Shown: one piece after another, positions 20,529 to 31,673 of the stretch
How positions within the stretch are numbered: position 1 is the first letter of the stretch
How the letters are laid out: each line of letters begins with the position of its first letter
Origin: Orychophragmus violaceus
Lineage: Eukaryota > Streptophyta > Magnoliopsida > Brassicales > Brassicaceae
Reading direction: 5' to 3'
Assembly (NCBI GenBank): GCA_030180135.1
Contig: CM058233.1
Location: 27,437,615 to 27,501,614 of the forward strand
DNA length: 64,000 nucleotides
The notes under the pieces: generated by a model
Database searches by the model: none
Told to the model about the DNA's origin: nothing
What the model saw: the letters and a program-made list of their open reading frames with translations, nothing else
Translations under genes and position numbers: made by a program

Positions 20529-21306
20529 ATCTCCCACTTGTAATGGAATCATCTATTCCCATAATCCCTTCGTCTCTATATCTCGATCTGGCATAAGGCA
20601 AGATCTGTGTCATCCTTATTAAGCCAAGATCATGTTCATCGAACTCCGATTTATACTGACAAGACAAACGACTGACAATCACCTCGTTTGAGTGTGGCCA
20701 CACATTTCTCAGTATCAAATCTTCGATGGGCCCTGAGACATTTATCTCCTGTTTTACAAGAGGTACAAATCCCATCTTGTTCCATCCCTGTTCCTTCACA
20801 CACTTCATGATACGCTCAATCAATGCCTTTATAATCACCAGTTACGGCTGACGTTTGACAAAGTTAAAGCGGACCAATTCACATGTAAGAAAACATGATG
20901 AACTCAGGTCTAGGGACTATACTCTATAGTCGTAATAAAAACTCTCATGACACTTATTTAACTATCCTGTAGAGTTCTCATTAGTGGGTCATGTCCGATA
21001 CTGTGTTCTTTAGCACATATCTATGTGACTGACTTTAATATTCTTATTAATGACTCCATGAAACTTAGTCATCAGTCACCTCACATACTAGTCTCACGCG
21101 GTTGTTAGTGTCCTACCTTTAACAACCTTGACTAGGGACCAACATAATTTATGTCATTTGTCATTTATAGGGTTTCATGATCAAGTCACATACTTGATGA
21201 CCTATAAAATGTCATAAATTACTATACGGATATTATTTAATACCGAAATCTGATTTTATTAACATAATCAAATTATGTTTACATGAACATCATATTGTAA
21301 CTAAAA
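20529..21306 (-). other. Copia element 1 post-pol region
   Basis: Between pol and the 3' LTR. A 108-codon minus-strand frame overlaps the LTR edge, but the same stretch in copia element 2 (45790-46060) is similar in nucleotides and broken by stops, so it is more likely conserved non-coding or structural RNA sequence than a gene. It includes AAGGCAAGAT..CGTCTCATCC-like blocks shared by both elements. Confidence 0.4.
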
Positions 21307-23500
21307 TCAACAACAACTCCCACTACTATTAAGATCACATCTTAAGACATCTAATGCCTTTAGCAGTAGTCTGTCCCTCATTCGCTCTCGCTCAGCGTGT
21401 GTCGAAGGACACTGCGTCTTGCTAAAATCAATGACAAGAGTCATTGGCATGAAGCCCTTCTTAGAATCATGTACACTGAACCTGTGCAATACCTTATCAC
21501 CATAAGTGTCTTGACACAATCCAATTAGCTTGTCTAATCTATCTCTATAGATTATTATTCCAAGAATGTATACGGCTTCTCCCATATTTTATCGAAAAAC
21601 AACTTTCGAGTCAAGTCTTAACAGACTGAAACAATGGAACTTCATTTCCGAGAAGCAGTATGTTATCAACATACAATACTAGAAATGCAACCACGCTCCC
21701 ACTAGTCATCTTGCAAACACACGATTCCCTTTTCGTTCCTGACGAAGTCAAACATTTTGACTACTTCATCAAAACGCATATTCATACTCCGAGATGCTTG
21801 CTTCAATCCATAAATGGATCGATGAAGCTTGCATATCCTACTAGCAGCATTAGGATTAATGAAAACTTCGGGTTGTGTTGTGTACACATCCTTTTTCCAG
21901 AATTCCATTAAGGAAAACTGTTTTCACATCCATCTGCCAGATCTCATAACCATTATGAATGACGGTTGCTAGGGGAATCCGAATGGACTTAAGCATGGTG
22001 ACTGGGGAATAGGTTTCTTCATAGTCAATACCATGAATTTGCTTGAAACATTTTGCCTCCAACCCAGCTTTGTATATCTGAATATTACCATCCATGTCAA
22101 TTCTTTCTTCTTGAAAATCCATTTACTCTCAATGGCTTTTACACCATCTGGTAAATCACCCCAAGTCATACTTGGTTCCGTGACATGGATCCCTTTTCGG
22201 ATTCAGTGGCTTTCAGCCTTTTTCGAAGTCAGTGCTCATTAACGCTTCTTCAAAATTCGCAGGTCCGTCACATTCAATGATCAATAGATCACGGCAATTG
22301 GTTACGAGAAATCCACATTTCTCGAGTTCGTGATGGATTCTTTCGGATCTGCGAGTTTCAGTTTTGTGGAAAAATCGCGCACATATCTCATATGCAGACT
22401 TTTACCACGACCTAATTAACCAAGATTTAAACCGTAGTTGATTAAGTCATAAACCAAAATCAATATTTTGGTTCGTGATCTGCGTCGATCGATACACCTT
22501 TGTGTCGATCGACACTTCCTTAGAAACTCGCCGTTTGAATATATATCGAATATACATTCACCAGATCCTTGCAAACTTTAGGCATCACATGTGCAGGTTC
22601 TACAACTCTTTGTAGATCCAACTTCTGCTCTTCCTCAGGTTGAGCAGTCTCCTGTGATTTTTCGAATTTCTTCGAGTTGTACTTTACTCCCACTGTTCTT
22701 CTTGGAAAGAAAGTCTTTCTCAAGAAAACATAGTTCTGAGCAACAAACAATTTGTTCTCGGACTGGTTGTAAAAGTAACATGCCTTGGTTTCGTTAGGAC
22801 AACCAATGAAGTAGCACTTATCGGATTTGGGTGTGAGCTTATCAGAGATTAAACGTTTTATATAAGCCTCGCAACCCCAAATCTTCATGAAGGATAAATC
22901 AGGAACATTTCCATTCCACATCTCATGTGGTATCTCTGTAACTGATTTTGGTAGAACCTTATTTAATGTAAACGCAGACGTTTCTAGAGCGTATTCTTAG
23001 AAGGATAATGGAAGATCTAAGTGACTCATCATTGATCGAACCATATCTAATAAAGTCCAATTCAGGAGGAGTGAATTGTGAAACACTTTCACAATCTCTC
23101 AGATGATCACTAAATTCTTGACTCAAGTATTCACCTCCATGATCTCATCGTAGAGCTTTAATACTTTTGCCAAATTGATTTTGTACTTCATTCTGGAACT
23201 CTTTGAACTTTTCAAAGATTCTAACTTATGTCTCATTAATAAGACACAACCTTACCTACTGAAATCATTAGTAAAGGTATTGAAGTACTGAAAAGTTTTC
23301 TCTAGCACTTGTGCTCATCGGGCCATACACATCCGTATGTACAAAGCCCAACAAGTTACTGGCCCTTTCATTTTGTTCGTTCGCGACCTGTGTCGACCGA
23401 CGCACCGTTTGTGTCGATCGACACTACCTTTTGTTGAAAGGGGCCTTTGTCGTTTTACCTAAAAAACAAGGTTCACATTTCTCAGATGATTCATAATTAA
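21307..23500 (-). pseudogene. Copia element 1 pol (integrase to reverse transcriptase/RNase H), decayed
   Basis: Minus strand, scattered frames in correct order. 23050-22520 has integrase C-terminal signatures (MWNGNVPDLSFMKIWGCEAY, SDKCYFIGCPNETKACYFY). 22122-21702 has reverse transcriptase pieces (EETYSPVTMLKSIRI, EIWQMDVKTVFLNG, ICKLHRSIYGLKQASRSMN). 21585-21307 has late RT/RNase H pieces (LCQDTYGDKVLHRFSV). Frameshifts and stops separate every piece and the YVDD region is not seen intact. Upstream, 24090-23500 is decayed protease/integrase. Confidence 0.8.
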
Positions 23501-24093
23501 ATGAGTCCAAAAGTCCATCACTATGGAGCTTCTGAATCCGCTCTCATTTAAGTGGCCCAAACGACAATGCCAGAGAAAAGTTTGATTCGTATCATTTGAC
23601 TCGAATCTCTTGGTACTAATGTTATAGTTAGGCACGTTTTGGTTTAGAACATAAAGTCCATTCTCTAATGGATTGCTACCTATAAATATATCATTGTAAT
23701 CAAATGAATAACACTTATTCTTAATTTGAAAACTGATATCCTTCCATATCCTAACAAGGAATAGAAATAATATTTCTGCTCATAGCAGATACATAGTAGC
23801 AGTTCTTAAGTTCTAAAACCATGCCATAAAGAAAACAAATGAAATACTCCTACGGCTAATGCAGCAACTCTTGCTCCATTTCTCACGCGTAGATCCACTT
23901 GTCCTTCCTCCATAGTCCTACTGTTGCTCAGGCCCTTCATATTTTAACAAAATATGAGAACCACAACCGGTTTTCAATCCCAATAAGTAGAACCATAAGA
24001 AGTAACATTTACTTCTATAACATAAATACCTGAAGAAGAAGTCTCGTACGTCTTCTTCAGCTTCTCATAATCTTCCTTGAATTTTTTGCAGTT

Positions 24094-24894
24094 TCACTTC
24101 AAATGCCCATAACCATTACAATAATGGCACTTAACATCTTCAGAAGGACCTGGTTTAACCTTAGGAGCATGGCTAGACTCGCTTGGATTCACAATCGAGC
24201 TCATCTTGCCATCACCTTTGTTCTTACCAAGTTTCTTAAACTTATTACCCTTTTGTACCATAAGGATATTTGGGGTGTCCTTCTTGATGTTGGGTTCAGA
24301 AGTTTTGAGCATCTCATGCAACTCAGTCAAAGTCTTTGTCAAGTTGTTCATGTTATAGTTCATAACAAACTGATCATAGCTTGACGGCAGTGACTGCAGA
24401 ATGATGTCAGTAGCCAACTCTAGGCTAATGGGACAATCCAGTTTCCTCAGGTTATCAATATAACCCATCATCTTAATGACATGAGGACTAACTGGTTCGT
24501 TCTTTGGTAGCTTGCGTTCAATCAGAGACTTAACCGTCTGGTATCTCTGAGTTCGTGCCTGCTCATGAAACATACTTTTTAGGCCATTGATCATCTCTAT
24601 TGGTGACTCCACGTACTCATATTGCTTTTGCAAATCCGAGTTCATGGTAGCCAACATTAGACAACACATATCGACCACATCATTAGAATGCTTGTCCCAA
24701 GCATCCTTATCTGACTGCCAGGCATTTACTCGGTACTTCTTGGGGAGAACTTTCTCAAGGACATAGTCCTTCTTCTCCTGTTTGAGAACAATTCTCAAGT
24801 TCCGATACCAACCAAGAAAGTTTGATCCATTTAACTTGTCCTTCTCAAGGACGGATCGCAGGGAAAAAATGTTATCATGGTTTGTGCTAGACAT
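24094..24894 (-). CDS. Copia element 1 Gag polyprotein
   Basis: 266 residues from ATG 24894. The N-terminus has LNGSNFLGWYRNLRIVLKQ (the Gag opening of this copia group), then the UBN2-type Gag core with VSPHVIKMMGYIDNLRKL and ILQSLPSSYDQFV. The C-terminus begins a CCHC knuckle (CHYCNGYGHLK) but a stop codon follows before the last Cys, so nucleocapsid and the fusion to pol are lost. Gag builds the cytoplasmic virus-like particle. It is clearly homologous to the Gag at 49098-49988, so the two copia elements are related families. Confidence 0.9.
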   Translation of the reverse strand: MSSTNHDNIFSLRSVLEKDKLNGSNFLGWYRNLRIVLKQEKKDYVLEKVLPKKYRVNAWQSDKDAWDKHSNDVVDMCCLMLATMNSDLQKQYEYVESPIEMINGLKSMFHEQARTQRYQTVKSLIERKLPKNEPVSPHVIKMMGYIDNLRKLDCPISLELATDIILQSLPSSYDQFVMNYNMNNLTKTLTELHEMLKTSEPNIKKDTPNILMVQKGNKFKKLGKNKGDGKMSSIVNPSESSHAPKVKPGPSEDVKCHYCNGYGHLK

Positions 24895-25976
24895 AGATGA
24901 AAAACAAGGGAAGTTTAGTTATGATGTTCAAGAAATGAGAAATCTTAACTATTAAGAAAACTCACATTATATTCAAACAATGTTTCCTCAAATGAATATA
25001 ATTATCCAAGACCCATACTTCACTAAACTTGAGTGAGCCACTGGCTATCACCCAAATTTCAGCTATCTAGGTAAGCAATTCCTTGCTAGTTATATCCAAT
25101 ACAACTCTTGGTTGTGGACTGACATCTCATGTCCAATCCACCTGATGTCTCTGGGCCCAAAACGATTTTGATGGCCCATTCAAGTAAACCAATCTTTTGA
25201 GTCATGTAATTGTTGATGTCTTGCACTGCAAGTCCGTCAACACGATTACTTCCTGTCTTACTTATGTAATTGTGGACATCTTGCACTGCAAGTCTATCGC
25301 ACAATGAAACAAGTCTTGACAGTTGACAAGATTGGGAAGACATCAAGTATTACTTGATATTTGGTTGAGGAACGGAACCTTTAAAACGTTCAGTTTTATT
25401 ATGTTTTAATTCTTCTAATTAAAATTGATTTATCCTGGTTTGGTCCTGTGATTTCAGGCTCAATAACCTAAATCAACGGATCTTGTGTCGACCGACACTA
25501 CTTTAGTGTCGATCGATACAGATTAACCAAAACCAATTTGCGATAGCCGATCAATCCAATTGATCCGATTTTGTGATAACCGGTTTGCGTCGATCGACAC
25601 TACATTAGTGTCGGTCGATGCTAACCTTATCAACTTAATCACAATAAATCGATTTAGCGGTTTAACCAAGTTAGCTAACCGGTCCAATCCAATTGAACCG
25701 ATCAACTTGACCGAAAGGTCTGTGTCGACCGACACAACTCTTGTGTCGATCGTCACAGTTAGGTTAAACCTAAGTTTTATTCGGGTTGTCCTTATGTGTC
25801 GATCGACACCGGATTGGTATCGATCGACACATGGAGATAAACCCTAATCGTTTTTCAGCAAATAACCTAAACTGGTTATCATGATCAAAACGAGTTTTAG
25901 CATGCTTGTATCAACTATACAGTGATATAGATTCAACTAATCTAATCAACATGCTATTGATTCAATAGAACCCTAA
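24895..25976 (-). other. Copia element 1 leader with paired CGATCG palindromes
   Basis: Non-coding leader between primer site and Gag. Holds four palindrome pairs at 25484-25519, 25587-25622, 25722-25756 and 25796-25832, each made of two copies of GTGTCGATCGACAC (or a one- to three-base variant) whose starts are 21-23 bp apart. Short frames through it read as SIDTTLVSVD-type repeats, a by-product. Confidence 0.7.
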
Positions 25977-25989
25977 GGCTCTGATACCA
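25977..25989 (-). promoter_or_regulatory. Primer-binding site, copia element 1
   Basis: Minus strand TGGTATCAGAGCC, the usual plant copia primer site complementary to the 3' end of initiator tRNA-Met, one base from the 5' LTR. Confidence 0.9.
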
Positions 25990-25990
25990 C

Positions 25991-26675
25991 TAAAGGAAAT
26001 TCTAGCAGTTCCTAATCCAATTAGGCAGCCCTAGTCTGAATTCCAAGCCTAGGATCTAGGGTTCATATAATCGAATCAATGGGATCTCGAGATTACCTGG
26101 TGATTAGCTGCGGAAGGGTTTTGCAAGTATTCGAGATTCTCAGCGCCTCAATTGCTGCGCCTCTACTGGTATCCACACGCACACGAACTGAACAGTTGGG
26201 ATGCTAGTGCCTTTTGAGATCAGATCTCTTGAGAGGTTTCTAGTTTCACTTTGTGGCTGTGAATTAGGTCAGATTATTTGTAAAAGTCGACCATATATCT
26301 TATATATATGTTGACTTAAACCACGACCCGAATAACCAACAATTAAACCGAAGTTAATTTGGCCATTCGCGATCTGTGTCGATCGATGCACATTCTGTGT
26401 CGATCGACACTGCCTCAGAAACTCGATATTGAATGCATATCAAATATGCATTTATCAGATCATTACACTAATGATCAACCTCACATTCTATGTTCAGTTT
26501 GCTTAGGTGTGTGACCCTGTAGGATCATATAACACTAGCAATCGGTTCTAAACCCATTGATCATAAGTGGCTTCTAGCAAAGCATTATGATTGCCTAGTA
26601 TTATATGACTGTCTCATATCGACAATACAACTCTCACTTAGAGTAAGTACAATAGATTTCAGGACATTCCCAACA
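25991..26675 (-). repeat. Copia element 1, 5' LTR
   Basis: 685 bp, same length as the other LTR. It ends TTTA where the partner has TTCA, immediately before the primer-binding site. LTR divergence is about 1.5%, so the insertion is fairly recent. Confidence 0.95.
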
Positions 26676-26680
26676 CCCAC

Positions 26681-27956
26681 GCCCTACACGCAAGCCCTAA
26701 AAAAGTTCTACCACACATAGCCATCATACAGAAGCAACGTTTTTGGTTTAGTGATAACCTAGTCTTTCTACGTTCAACAATCAATCACATTGTGCACATT
26801 ATCAATCCTAAACTACCTAAAAAGACGAGATTAACGAAGGACTTGTGTCCGGAATTGAAATGGAATAGGCGAGGGATTACGCTCGGTCCTCACCTTGGCC
26901 AAAAAAGGTCAAAAGCGTAATTTGGAAATTCCAATTGCATGAACGAACTTCAGATCTGGAAAGAGGACGGAAAAATAAGTGGATTAAGCTTTCGTTTCGC
27001 TTAAATCGGCCTAAGGACAAGCTAGTTATAATTAATTGAAGTTTGTTGACCAAAACTCAACGGTCATGGTCAACCCGGTCAAAGTCAATCCAGATCCAAT
27101 TGAATAACCAGCTCTAACCAACTAAACCGACGTAAACCAACTAAACCGGAATTGAAATTGATTTAAACCAGAAATTGAATTGAACCGTACCAAACCAGAC
27201 TGACCGAACCAAACCGGTCAACCCACTGGTCAACCGAGTTGACTCGGTCGCAGGCGAGCCGACTCGGTAACCGGCGGTGGCTCCGGTTACCGGAAACGGC
27301 GGCTCCGGTGACCGGCGACGGCGGCTCTCCAGTAACGGATGGCGGCTCCGGGCGGCGGAGACGGTGACGGCTCCCGGCTGCGGACAGCGGTGCGTGACTC
27401 CGGCGGCGGTGGCGCATGAAAGATCCGGCCGCGTGTGGATGTCACGCGCCTATCTACCGGAATACTTTTGACATCAATCGACGGAGGATGGGTAGATCTG
27501 GCTTTTGGGTATGACGGCTGAGACAGAACGGAAGCAGAGCTTCGCCGGAAATCATTTCTTTTGTCATTCTCAAAGTGGAGCTCCTATTTATAAAGGAGAG
27601 ACCTAAGGTTTTGGGAGAATGAATGGGTTTTTGAGCTTGGATTGCTGGGCTTTCTCCTTTTTCCTCAAATTTTTTAATATTGCTGGATTTGAGCCATTAT
27701 AGAGATAATATAGAGAATGAAGAAGAAGAGAAGAGAAAGAAAAATAGGAAGGAGGAGATGGTGCTGCGGCAATGTCGGCAACGACGGCGGTTTGAAACTG
27801 TGGATAAAGAGGCATGTAGAGTTTTCAGTTTGTGTGAATAAGGAGATATGTAGCGCGTATACATATACACGACATAAAATGGAAACGGTGATGTTGGTTT
27901 GAATGGGCTACATAAGAAAAAATGGGCTGGCGATATTAAGTTTTAGGTCGTTACAC
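26681..27956 (-). repeat. Unnamed middle-repetitive sequence, copy 2, 5' segment
   Basis: Reverse complement begins TGTAACGACC at 27956 and, from about 27,080, matches copy 1 from 1650. With 19325-19838 it makes an element of about 1.8 kb with TGTAAC/GTTACA ends. 27238-27420 is very GC-rich with GGCGGCTCCGGTGACCGG-type imperfect repeats. 27540-27600 has a TATA-like CTATTTATAAAGGAG region. No target duplication and no protein family were recognised; frames here (27163-27902) are low-complexity. Confidence 0.5.
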
Positions 27957-28489
27957 ACTCTTTCGGCTCTCTACAAGTCCCAAAGAAATTTATTCTTTGG
28001 ATTCAAAGATGTGTCAAATGGTCTCTTTTGGGTACAAATTAATGGATAGTTGGCTGACTACTTCAAAAATGCTCGAGGACTTTGTCAACAATGTTCACTA
28101 TCACCATACATATTTGTGATATGCATGCAAGTCTTATCAAAACAGTTGGAAAAAGCGGCAGTAGAAGGCAAAATTGGATAACATTCATATTGCAAAAAGC
28201 TGAATCTTACAGATATTTGTTTTGCGAATTATCTATTAATTTTTCAAATGTTAAACAAAGATCATTAAAAGGCTTTCTTGAAGTATTCGGGGGCTATAAA
28301 AAAAAAATTCCAATGGCTTTTGCTACTCTAACCTTCCCCACCACTATTTTTTTGCAAGGTATTTTCCTTTGCTTTGAAAGGGATAAATTGCCGTTCCTCG
28401 GAGGAACTCGTCCAAGCACATGTCTCCTTTATCTGTTTTCAGCCAGCCTAAGTCGAGTCAATCCGATTCTTCTCAGGCTAAAGAGAGTA
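27957..28489 (+). other. Unassigned region with one open frame (28082-28492)
   Basis: A 136-codon plus-strand frame reads through a K/S/F-rich sequence I cannot place. As it lies directly upstream of a LINE reverse-transcriptase relic on the same strand, it is likely decayed LINE sequence in a shifted frame, but no LINE motif is visible. Confidence 0.3.
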
Positions 28490-29015
28490 TGACTTCTTCC
28501 TGTTTTGTTACCGGAGGGTTCGTTTGTGATCAACCCTTGGGTCTGCGGATCAGTTTAGAAAAATCAACACTCTATGTTGCATGAGTGCATAATGATAAGA
28601 AGCAATTCTGGAACAATTCTCATTCAGCTCAGGAATCTTCATATGTGATACATGGGATTGCCCTTAATTTCCAAGGAAATGTATATTAATGGTTATACCC
28701 CCTTTGATTGAGAATATTCGAACACACATCAGCTCCTCGACTGCTCCCTATCTTTCTTCTGCAAGACGACTTCAGCGGATCGGTTCAGTGATTCACGGTT
28801 TTACAAGCTCTTGAATACCATCATTCAGATTTCCAAAGATATATATCATGAAATAGATAAATTATGTTCGATTTATTTTTTGTGATCATGGCCAAATTTA
28901 AACCCAAGAAAAGAAAAGCTCTCATGGAAAAAAAAAAGTTTGCAAACCGAAGGAAGAAGGAGTGGTGGGACTTAAATCTGTGATGGAAGCAAATGATGTC
29001 AGTTGTCTGAAGCTT
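28490..29015 (+). pseudogene. LINE reverse transcriptase relic
   Basis: Pieces in two or more frames match plant LINE RT C-terminal sequence: GLRISLEKSTLYVA near 28540, SSYVIHGIALNFQG near 28640, then a thumb-like stretch around 28760-28870 and a shifted NLNPRKEKLSW-like segment near 28890-28930. Several frameshifts. It is interrupted at 29019 by the Harbinger insertion and resumes in the zinc-finger region at 30090. Confidence 0.65.
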
Positions 29016-29021
29016 GTTTAA

Positions 29022-29830
29022 GAGCATCTCCAATCCCACACTATTTTCACACTAAACTTTATTTTAGAATAAATTCTTCTCCAACCCCACTCTATATTCC
29101 ACACTAAAATAGTGTAAACCTATTTCTTACACTATTTTTAGAGTAAACCTATTTCCTACTCTATTTTTGTGTTCAACTTTTGTATTTGTAAAATGGTCCT
29201 TTAACTTTTTATTTTTATTTTTATATCTATGATAATAATAAATTTACTAATTATTTTATTATAAAATCATTATTATGTTACTAAATATGCTAAAATACAA
29301 AAATACCAAAATTTAAAATAAACAACATGAAAAGTACTGAAATTTAAGATAAACAAGACAAAAATGTAACACACCAAAGACTAAAACTCAAAAATCCGGT
29401 AAGCCGCTTCTGGATCCTCTAAGATCGTAAAAATATTGTCCGAACGAAGTAGATGGCGGAAAAACTTGTTGATCTCGTCCTTGATCACCCCGCTTTTGTA
29501 AAATCCGTGTTTGCTCAGCTTGAATATGTGCACGAATATTTGGATCTTGTATGGAATTCAAGTCAAAATAAAATTTTGTTTTCCTCCTTGAACTCTTTCA
29601 AAGCATAATTCTTATTTTGAATATCCAAATATTATTGTCTTTGTGCACTTGTATTCTTTAGTTGCTCGAAAAAAATCATATTTCCTTAAGATATCGATAA
29701 CCGCGGTTGTTTGATCAGCAAGTTTTCTTTTCATTTTGGATTTTTTAATTCCACTTTCTCGCGGAGACGATGACCCGCCAATAGTCTCATCGTTCTCCAA
29801 TCACATTTCACTTCGAGGCACCATTTGAAG
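29022..29830 (-). mobile_element. PIF/Harbinger relic
   Basis: Left end GAGCATCTCCAATCCCACAC follows a TAA target motif (29019-29021), the common Harbinger/Tourist terminus. Minus-strand code at 29800-29388 is the MYB/NAM-like DNA-binding partner protein of Harbinger transposases. The right end was not identified (it should lie before 30090), so the extent is approximate. The DDE transposase gene is absent. Confidence 0.6.
29388..29800 (-). pseudogene. Harbinger ORF1 (NAM-like, C-terminal part)
   Basis: First frame has SSSPRESGIKKSKMKRKLAD, a sequence typical of the C-terminal half of Harbinger MYB-like ORF1 proteins. After frameshifts the code continues as DLNSIQDPNIRAHIQAEQTR and ILQKRGDQ and ends near SGLPDF before a TGA at 29388. 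ORF1 proteins help the Harbinger transposase enter the nucleus and bind its ends. The N-terminal MYB/SANT domain is missing. Confidence 0.6.
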
Positions 29831-30089
29831 TTGGAAGAGAAGCTTCACCTCCACAAGTTCAAGTAGCAGAAGATGATAATATCCGGTTCGATGAATGAGC
29901 CCCCATGCGACGATTATACGACTTGAATAGAGGTACGATAGACTTGGGAATTAAGAAAGTTAAATGGTGGAGCAGGCTTTAAACACATGCATAAGGAGAA
30001 GGAATCATATAGTGGATTCTCTAAATCAAATTGAAGACGAGCTACGAAAAATGACTTAAAGGTCTTATGCAGTGGGAGGATGTTTGGAT

Positions 30090-30350
30090 ACGGAGAAGCA
30101 AAGGGGATGTATACTAACCTCTATTCAAATCTCATGAGACATGGAACCTCACAAGAGTCACTTGATCAATGGTAGCCTGGTACAAAGAGATTTGGTTGCA
30201 AAAATCTACTCCTAAGTACTCGGCTCTTATATGGATAACAGTGCATAATCGGCTTGCAACTAGAGATCAAATTTGGCAATAGAATCTACAAGAGGAAGCA
30301 ACGTGCATTCTCTGCAACAACCACCTAGAAACACGGAACCACTTTTCTTT
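30090..30350 (+). pseudogene. LINE zf-RVT relic, continuation of the 28490-29015 LINE
   Basis: Reads WYKEIWLQKSTPKYSALIW, HNRLATRDQIWQ, then a stop, then ATCILCNNHLETRNHFSF: the zf-RVT region that follows reverse transcriptase in plant LINEs. Same strand as the RT relic on the other side of the Harbinger insertion, so both belong to one element. 30350-30622 holds no clear feature. Confidence 0.7.
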
Positions 30351-30624
30351 TTAATTCAACTACTTAGAGGATATTTGACAATCACTGACACACATACTTT
30401 TCGCAAATCAATATTCAATTACTTGGAACAGAATCCTAAAAATATTAGTGGAGCACTCGCTTGATTAAACAAAATTGTTTTTATGATGATGCATATTGTA
30501 AGATGCATTGTATCTGATATAGAGAGAGAGGAATGCTAGAAGACAAGGAGAACATCACTGAATTCAGCTGTACGCAGCAAAAACATAAACAAAAATGTAT
30601 GTAATGTGGTTAACAACAAGATAG

Positions 30625-31641
30625 CTAAAAACTTTCTCTTTTTTTTGACAACAAGATTATAAAAAGAAACACTAATTTTCTATCATCTATATCGGTGGTC
30701 TCCCCAACATGTGTGCTTGGTGACTGCTTGAGGCGAGCACTCCGTGCTAGCCTATCCGCCGTCTGATTATGTGTACGTGATATATGCTTGAGGTCAAAGG
30801 TGGTGAAGAACATCTTCCTCTTGTCATACTCTTCCGTGTATACTGCAAAGGCTGGCCAATTCTCCGGCTCAGATACTATCTTCACCACTTCTGAACAATC
30901 CGTTGCAAAGGTGATATGTTTGTGATTGAAGAACATCATGCTTTTCGTAGCCCAGAGCAATGCTTCAAACTCCGTATGGAGTGGCGACAGGCTCTGTCTG
31001 ATATTCGTAGCTCCCATCAGTACATTTGCACCTCCATCATGAGAACCATACCATCCTTGACCAGAGAAAACGTCCCCCTCCTTCCATGATCCGTCCACAA
31101 AACACCAATGTCCTTGTTGTGTCTCAATAATGTGGTATATACCTTTAGTTCCAAGTGATCGTTGAATATTCTCTTGTGTAGTTGTTTGGGCTCCTCCCCA
31201 TGACAAGAATTCTGTTTCCGCAAGTTTTAATGTCTCATTAGGGTCTCGATCAACCTGATTGAATACCATATCATTTCGGCTTTTCCAAATGTACCATAAG
31301 ATCCATGGGAACTGATTATTCGTTTCCATTGAAGGCAGCCTCCAAAACAGAAAATCCATATTGGTGAATAACGCCTCCGTAGGGAAGCGTGTCAGATTTG
31401 TTGGTATACGGGACAAGGCCCATGTCTGTAGTGCTGGCGGACATTCAAAAAGGACATGATTTATTGTCTCCTCAGCACCACATCTGACACAATATGTGTC
31501 ACATTTAATGCCTCTCGCTTTTAAATTCTTGGAGACTGCCAGACATCCTGATACTATCTGCCATATAAAGTGTTTCAATTTGGGTGAGCAATTTAACTTC
31601 CATGACTGAGATTGTATCTCCTTAATATCGGGTCCCAACAC
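30625..31641 (-). CDS. LINE zf-RVT and RNase H protein remnant
   Basis: 338 residues, uninterrupted. zf-RVT: WKLNCSPKLKHFIWQIVSGC..CDTYCVRCGAEETINHVLFECP (residues about 12-70). RNase H: WCFVDGSWKEGDVF (first Asp), a Glu in TEFEALLWATKSM, ITFATDCSEVV (Asp) and NQTADRLARSA (Asp), so all four acidic residues of the active site remain. In the full element this is the C-terminus of ORF2. Here it lacks RT and any promoter, so expression is unlikely despite the intact frame. Confidence 0.85.
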   Translation of the reverse strand: MLGPDIKEIQSQSWKLNCSPKLKHFIWQIVSGCLAVSKNLKARGIKCDTYCVRCGAEETINHVLFECPPALQTWALSRIPTNLTRFPTEALFTNMDFLFWRLPSMETNNQFPWILWYIWKSRNDMVFNQVDRDPNETLKLAETEFLSWGGAQTTTQENIQRSLGTKGIYHIIETQQGHWCFVDGSWKEGDVFSGQGWYGSHDGGANVLMGATNIRQSLSPLHTEFEALLWATKSMMFFNHKHITFATDCSEVVKIVSEPENWPAFAVYTEEYDKRKMFFTTFDLKHISRTHNQTADRLARSARLKQSPSTHVGETTDIDDRKLVFLFIILLSKKRESF

Positions 31642-31673
31642 ATGACCATGAACAAATGCTTGAATATGGCAGC

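Larger units (their letters stand above)
19844..26675 (-). mobile_element. Ty1/copia element 1, 6.8 kb, nested in the unnamed repeat
   Basis: Two 685-bp LTRs (19844-20528 and 25991-26675) differ at about ten positions. The flanking target duplication is CCCAC at 19839-19843 and 26676-26680. The orientation is minus: TGTTGGGAATG starts each LTR, the primer-binding site TGGTATCAGAGCC (initiator tRNA-Met complement) adjoins the right LTR, and a purine tract CAAGTGGGAGAT adjoins the left LTR. Gag is nearly complete but pol is full of stops, so the copy could only move with help from another element. Confidence 0.95.

Noticed and set aside
25484..25832. CRISPR-like look of regularly spaced palindromes
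   Set aside because: Plant nuclear DNA inside a copia leader; spacers are irregular in sequence and length, palindromes are in pairs, and no cas genes are present.
25991..26675. Solo LTR or independent second insertion
   Set aside because: Same length as 19844-20528, same TSD CCCAC, and primer site on the inner side, so both are LTRs of one element.
28082..28492. 136-codon frame as a host gene
   Set aside because: No recognisable domain, adjacent to a LINE relic on the same strand; more likely decayed LINE sequence.
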